From NCBI GenBank assembly GCA_029844215.1, contig JAQGDG010000263.1:1-64000 (forward strand): DNA of 64,000 nucleotides, read 5' to 3'. Position numbers and translations under genes: made by a program. Shown here one piece after another: positions 58,453 to 64,000 of the stretch (position 1 is the stretch's first letter; every line of letters begins with the position of its first letter). The notes below the pieces were generated by a model that saw only the letters and a list, made by a program, of their open reading frames with translations, made no database searches and was not told the DNA's origin. This DNA is from Przewalskia tangutica (taxonomy: Eukaryota; Streptophyta; Magnoliopsida; Solanales; Solanaceae).

Positions 58453-61400
58453 TGTTATACCAGTATTTCAGTATGTGCGTGAGGCGTGCGTATAAAATTC
58501 AAGCCTTAAATTGACAAGTTTCGAAATTTGAGCGCAAGTCTTAGAAAGAATCGTTTTTCGACGAAACATTTTACTAAACTTGCGAAGGGAAAATTCCGGC
58601 TATGTCATTTCTAATTTTTGCGGATTTTTCCGAGAGACGAAACATTTTGGACCAACGGGAGTGTCACCCTCACATTGGAGCACGTTTTGGGCGGTTTGGA
58701 CGATTTGGGAGCACTTTAGTTGGTAGGATATTTTGTGCAAGTTGTGTGGTAGATGGATAAGGTCCACGTGGTTAAAATCTAGCCCTACACTTGCACCACA
58801 CTTGTCTTCATCTTGGCCATTGGTTGGCCTTTGGTTAACTATAAATACTCCCTTCTTGAAGACTTTCTTCGTCAAAACTTGAGCAATCTTTCTAAGTCTC
58901 AAATACTCCCTCCTCTTGTTTGCTTTCGTCCAAAGCCCATCCCCTTTGAGAAAGGCCACTTGTCAGAGCCTCCTCCGCTGTGGTGCCCTAGCCAGAAAGT
59001 ACCACTAGACTAGTTGTTTTAGTATAATACCTTTGTTGTGGTATAGAAATACTCTCCTAGTATTGTTATAATTCCCAAATACCTTGGCCCAAATACCTTG
59101 TAGTATTCCCGAGTTACAACATAAAAAGCCCGGAAAATACTATTATACCTTCTTTAGCCACTAAGCGAAACCCTAAGGAAAACCTTCATAGTCGGTTGAA
59201 GTGTTAAGTAGAAGTTGCGTAGAACTTCAAGGGTTGTTTGGGCGGGTTGGAGCACTCGGAGTAGGAGCTTAACGTTGCTCGGGAGCGACGTTATACTTGG
59301 ATAATTTTGGGCTCATCGAGGTAAATACTCTTTGTCCTTATTGTAATTGGAAATTACATGCGTAAGTAGTAGAAATGAATATAAGATTCATAGAAGAGAA
59401 TTGAAGCGTAATAGAAGGATATTACAGAAAAGGATTGAGCGAAATCACTTGGAAGAATGCAAGTAGAAGTTAAAGCGTACTTACATAGGGTGTATTCTGA
59501 TGGTGATAACCTTTATTGGTTGAATGTTTTGCAAGTAGCATGTGCTACTTAGAAGGTGAACAAGGCTAGCGGGTTATAGCCGTGGGCGTTTTGCTTTTAG
59601 TCGATAATCGTCGCGAGGTATGTGATTCTTCCTATACTCTTTAGCATGATATTTTAAAGGAAGATATATATAGTGCGGCAATGTCTTTTGACTTAAGCTG
59701 AATAATATATAGTGCGATAGGCGTCGTGTGCTAATTGAGCGTGGTTATGCGGCAATGTCTTTTGACTTAAGCTGAATAATATATAGTGCGGTGAGGCGTC
59801 GTGTGCTAATTGAGCGTGGTTATGCGGCAATGTCTTTTGACTTAAGCTTTGAATAACAAGAAACTTGAAGTATGTCACAAGAGTTAAGAAACCATTTTGA
59901 AAGGAGAGTAACACTTGGTTTTAAAGGTTTTAAAAAGAGTTATGCTAGCTTTATGGGGAGTTAGGTATAACGTCTTAAGAGGAGTAAAGAAAATGGTTTC
60001 TTGATTTTAGAAGTTAAGAGACTTGATCTTATAAGATAAGAGACTTAACTTAAATGAATTAATATGAGTTTTGTGTGAAACCTTATTAAGTGAGTAATGA
60101 GTCGTGGTTTTTTAAAAAGGAATAATGTTTCTTGATTTGAATCGAGAATGTGTATCGACAAACCAACTGCGGCGTTAATAAAGGAAAATGTATTGAATAA
60201 TGAAGTATTATTAAAACCGGTGAAACCTCCGTCTGCATAGAAGCTAAGATGAGACAAAATGATATTACATTTTCTAGATCATGGGCTTAATAAGATTGAT
60301 TATGAACAAGAATAACTGCTACTTTATGGCATATGTTACTCGATTGTTTTAAAAGAGATTAAGACATTGAACTATGAAACTTTTCTAAAAAAGAGACTTG
60401 CGTAATTGAAATTAGGCAAACTGGAACTTTAGGGAAAAGAAGGGCATTGTGTTGTCTTAAAATGGTTTAAAACATAAAGTGTTATAACAAACTTTATGGG
60501 AAGTTGGTTATAACGACTTTATGAAAACAAAAGAAGGGTTTTATCATTGGTTTTAATGTGGTAACTTGACTTTAAAAGAGAAGTGTTTTGGTCTAAAAGA
60601 AGGCATGGTATTGCCTTAATTGGTTTTAAAAGGAAAGTATGGAAGTTGTTTTGGTTTACTTAAAAAATGTGAGTCACTCTATTTTATACTACGAATTATC
60701 GGGTGACTTTTATAAAAGGAATAGATCTCTTTAAAAGGAATTTAACGTCGTAGTACTTTAGGTTAAAACCGGACTTTGGCGTAAAATGAAAGTACTTTGA
60801 GTTGTGTATAACTTGCCTATGCTTGTTGTTGTGAAACTTGCCTATGCTTGTTGTTGTGAAACTTGCCTATGCTTGTTGTGATAGCCTTTGTTGTGCAGAA
60901 TTGTGTTTCTATACTCTGGCGTCTCGATGGAGGGTCGGTTGACTTGTTGAGAACTTACTTGGGCGTCTTGCGTGATGTGGAGAAATTCCGCAGATGCGTT
61001 CTGTTGATAGTGTTACTTTTGCTAAGCGCTTTGGACATCTGACACGATCGTGGCGCTGCGGGTATCTTCCATTTGATTACCACCTTGTTGTTTCCCTTTG
61101 GACATCTTGACCACGATGCATGCGCGCGGGTATCTTCTATTTGGAATCTTTGTCTTATTGTTTCCCTTTGGACATCGACCACGATCGTGCGCGCGGGTAT
61201 CTTCCATTTGGAATGTTGTCTTAGTGTTTCCCTTTGGACATCACCGACACGATCGTGGCGCGCGGGTATGCTCCCATTTGGATTGTTGTCTTGTGGCTAT
61301 CATATCATAGGCTGCCGCGGTGAGGAAGGAATTCCACGAGCAGTGATGATTTGGAGGCGTGAGTCCACGACTTGATATATTTGTTTATATGTTGTGTCTT

Positions 61401-61911
61401 GTAGTTTGGTTATCATACATGTCTTACGCTTTATATAGCTATGATTTCATTCTGATATTTCTGATTTCACATACTTGGTACTGTTATCTTGACCTCGCCC
61501 TTGAAGCTGCGTTCATCTGCGCGGTAGAAGTACATCATTTGTCGATCCGCGTTTAGGATCTCATTTCAGCGTATTAGGAAGCTCGTTCCGTCGGAGGCTT
61601 ATCTTTGGTATGTTACCACAGTGCATGTAAGTTCTTGTGCGTTCGGGAGTATGGCGGGGCCACTGTCGTCATAGTTGTTATATAAATCTTAGAAGTGCAT
61701 GCTTTGTTGTGGGTAGGGTTGTAAGGATTATGCTTGTTCAAATGTTTATATATATATATATGTTGAAAGGCAACCGTTTTGGTTGCTTTGTTTTCTTTAA
61801 TCTTGATCCATGTCTATTTGCATGTTTAAGTTTTTATTTCATTGGTTTTCTCGATGTTGTATCACTAGGGTGCCGGGTAAGGCACGATCACGGGCAGGTT
61901 GGGTCGTGGCA
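58453..61911 (+). repeat. A2 3' LTR
   Basis: TGTTATACC to GGTCGTGGCA (the last A shows TGGCA for TGACA), 3459 bases. TATA box at 58840-58847; 75-bp array at 59676-59850; 25-bp array at 60811-60882; palindromic array at 61031-61300; AT run near 61746-61761. Confidence 0.94.
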
Positions 61912-64000
61912 ATGAGTCCCAACTAGGCTATATTCTCACATCTAGAAGAGTTTGCGGGTCGGATGGTGTGCTCTTTTGGCATGCCTTGTCTCATTCTCGA
62001 CCTCTCATGATGTGTAAGACCGGTAAAGGGTGATGGTTTGAGCACCCCTCTAGTGATACAGTAAGCACGAAGAGTCAAGATGACCCATGGCCGGAGGATT
62101 CCAAAGTTGAGCTTCTCCACGCCAGGGAATATGCGGCGGTGATTGCTCACTATTCTCGATATCCGTCAAGTTATCACTACCCACGGGATGTTGAGGAGGT
62201 GGTGGATCGATCTAGAAGGACAGTTTGACCGTAAGTAGCGATGCAGCTAGTAGAAACCCCTCCGTTGCTAGGTGGTACCCGTTGTGTTATCGTTTTTAGT
62301 GCTTGAGTGTTGGTGTCTAGCATCGATTTCCTACTTCAAATGGTTGTGGCCAAAAGAAGCGCAATGATAGCAAAAATCTAGGTAGTTCTCATATTTCACC
62401 TTTTGGATGTATCTTGATTGTCGGAAGTTTAACACAAACTACGTGACCGACTCTTTACTAACATCAACTTCCAAGACTTTTGCATAGTTCATCTTAGACC
62501 TCTCCTTAGTAAATTGATGCGTGTATAGAGGTTTCCCCACATGAAGCAATCTTACTAAGGCACTGTTGCCTCAAGCCGAGAGGGGATGTCGTGGAAAGTG
62601 ACCCGTATCGGGATATCCATGAATAAGTCATCAGTTAATAATACTCGCTTTATCGATGGGTTTTAACATCATAGTTTTGCCAAAGACCATATATGGGCCT
62701 CCATGGAGCACGTTTGTGCGTTCTCTTCCGTCGTGAATTTGAAGATTGTCCGTCCTTTGCCGTATGGGATGATATGACACTTCACTCCCATAACAATAGA
62801 ATTCAATGCCTCTCTTCAGGAAAGGACAGTGAAGCGACTATAAGACAATATCCCGAGTTTTGATAGAGGGAACTTCATGTAGCTTCAGTTCTACATCTTC
62901 TTCTTGTTGTTCAATGAATTGAAGTTTCATTCCTTTTACTTAAAGTTTGGAACCCGCAAAGAATCCAGCATAGGTCTTCTTTTGCGGATGGGAACTGTTG
63001 CGTTGAAAAAGAGGTACTTCTCCCTTTGATGCCTCATGCGGGTGAATGCGTGATGAGTTCTAGATTTGTCGGTGGGCATGTTGTCTGTGTCCTTCACGGT
63101 AGTGTAGGCGAGGTATAGGGTTAGAGGGGTTAGAGCTTGGACCCGCATCTGGAGATAGTATGCGTGTGCCATTTGGAAGACTTGGAAAAATATCGGGCAT
63201 TTCGGGTGAGAGTGAAGATTTGGAGGGGGTGGGGGTGTGCCATCATGAATTAAGGAAGTATTGAAGAAGTAGAGGAAGAGAGGTGGAAAGTTATTAGTGT
63301 TTCCAATGTCGAGGAAGAAGTAAATGAAAATGGGTTATTGACATTATGTTATTGAAATTCGTTTAGTAAATTTGGTTAGAGTGGGAAGGATTGATTAGTG
63401 ACTCTAAATGAATTCAAAGAATCTTGACTTTTAGAGTGATGTGACTCTTTGGTTCCGCGGATGAATGTTGCCCATTTAAGGTAATAGGCTCTTGGCTCGC
63501 GCTAATTAAGATAGGAGAGTTCTGAGCTCGCTTGGGAGTAGATGACCGCCCGGTTTCCTCGACTTGCATTGTACCACGATTACGGTAATAATCATAGACC
63601 CATGAACTCCTCTTGACCAGCCTTGTCTATTTGACCCGCCTCCTGACCCGGTTTTGACCCAAGAATGCCTTCATGCATTGTTTTGTCGATTGTAGTTCCA
63701 GTCCCAGAATTTCTAACTTTTCCGGCTTGCCTGAGCAATTTACCTCTAAGTGATGAGATTGTTTTGCTCCCGTGATTGCCATTATCTTAGTTGTAGTCCG
63801 GAGTTCACCAATTGCCCAGCGTTAGTATCGCCATTTCTAGGAGAGAATGGAGTGTCTATAGTTGTCCGAACTTCTAAAGTATTGTCGGAAGCTTTGGAGG
63901 GAGCACTTTCATTAAGCTTGTGGACAGTGTTAGGAGTTTCCATCGTAGTCTCTTCATCTTCAAACATACTTTTGTCCGAGCTATTAACATTTATACTTTT
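61912..64000 (-). mobile_element. L1-type LINE ORF1, right copy, continues past window end
   Basis: This is a copy of 19063-21210. The DUF4283 part (61912-62930) is now broken into short frames, though the phrases for YCFYHC..FGHN and for the DUF4283 core can be matched base by base. The linker (62936-63240) and N-terminal part are better kept. The TAA at 62945-62947 is shared with the left copy. The copy is about 58 bases shorter over 2.1 kb, through many 1-3 base losses at CNG sites. The 5' end of the LINE lies outside the window. Confidence 0.9.
63782..63967 (-). pseudogene. LINE ORF1 N-terminal fragment (right copy)
   Basis: Open for 61 codons and nearly identical to the 20990-21175 segment of the left copy. 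It is cut short where TTCCGTTG of the left copy reads TTAGTTG here, another CCG-site change. Confidence 0.7.

Larger units (their letters stand above)
52296..61911 (+). mobile_element. Element A2: complete non-autonomous LTR retrotransposon
   Basis: It has a 5' LTR (52296-55792), a 2.66-kb internal region and a 3' LTR (58453-61911), 9.6 kb in all, inserted in the LINE in the opposite orientation. It carries a primer site, gag and a polypurine tract but no pol. The flanks join the two halves of the LINE. GGCGG precedes it; the expected matching target duplication after it reads ATGAG here but GCAGG beside A1. Confidence 0.94.

Noticed and set aside
1..64000. Fungal-type repeat-induced point mutation as the cause of copy differences
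   Set aside because: That process gives C-to-T and G-to-A changes; here A-to-G changes and small losses at CNG dominate, and the elements are plant types.

Overview
Plant nuclear repeat DNA. No host gene, tRNA, rRNA or CRISPR array is supported anywhere in the window. Almost every base belongs to nested retrotransposons: four Gypsy-type LTR elements (A, B, D, E), a fifth with a partial pol (C), and one full-length-sized plant L1 LINE. The LTRs are long (about 2.4-3.7 kb). They share ends of the type TG..CA, an initiator-Met tRNA primer site, polypurine tracts, and gag and pol fragments of the Tekay/Del-like chromovirus kind. A flowering plant is certain in practice. The LTR ends (TGTCACGACCC type) remind me of Solanaceae and related asterids, but that is only an impression.

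Layout, left to right: 5' LTR of A1 (1-3300, +); A1 leader and gag (3301-5153); element D inserted in the opposite orientation (5154-14688); rest of A1 internal region (14689-15545); A1 3' LTR (15546-19062); 5' half of a minus-strand LINE with ORF1 (19063-21595); fragment of the C 3' LTR (21596-21829); C internal region with RNase H and integrase (21830-25893); complete C 5' LTR (25894-29098); an inverted LTR fragment carrying a 56-bp minisatellite (29099-30970); element B (30971-47135), itself interrupted by element E (36138-43255); an abrupt B/C junction (47133-47135); C LTR fragment (to 48797); 3' half of the LINE with ORF2 (48797-52295); uninterrupted element A2 (52296-61911); and LINE ORF1 again to the window edge.

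The order of events can be read from the nesting. C inserted first, the LINE went into a C LTR, and A went into the LINE between ORF1 and ORF2. E inserted into B. A block of about 42.9 kb was then duplicated head to tail, with its breakpoint at 47133-47135, and D inserted into the gag of the left A copy only. The right A copy preserves the empty site. A false duplication made by the assembly (two haplotypes joined end to end) remains possible.

None of the LTR elements looks autonomous. A and D carry gag and no recognised pol. E carries gag and protease fused to the extreme end of pol. B keeps gag pieces and a ruined end of integrase. C keeps RNase H and integrase but has no reverse transcriptase or gag. 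The only reverse transcriptase remnant is that of the LINE.

A technical warning applies to every frameshift in the window. Differences between near-identical copies cluster at CNG sites and usually turn CAG, CTG or CCG into CG. Even the host-determined CAG of the tRNA primer site is altered in five of six elements. This looks like systematic long-read miscalling of methylated cytosine in unpolished repeats rather than evolution.
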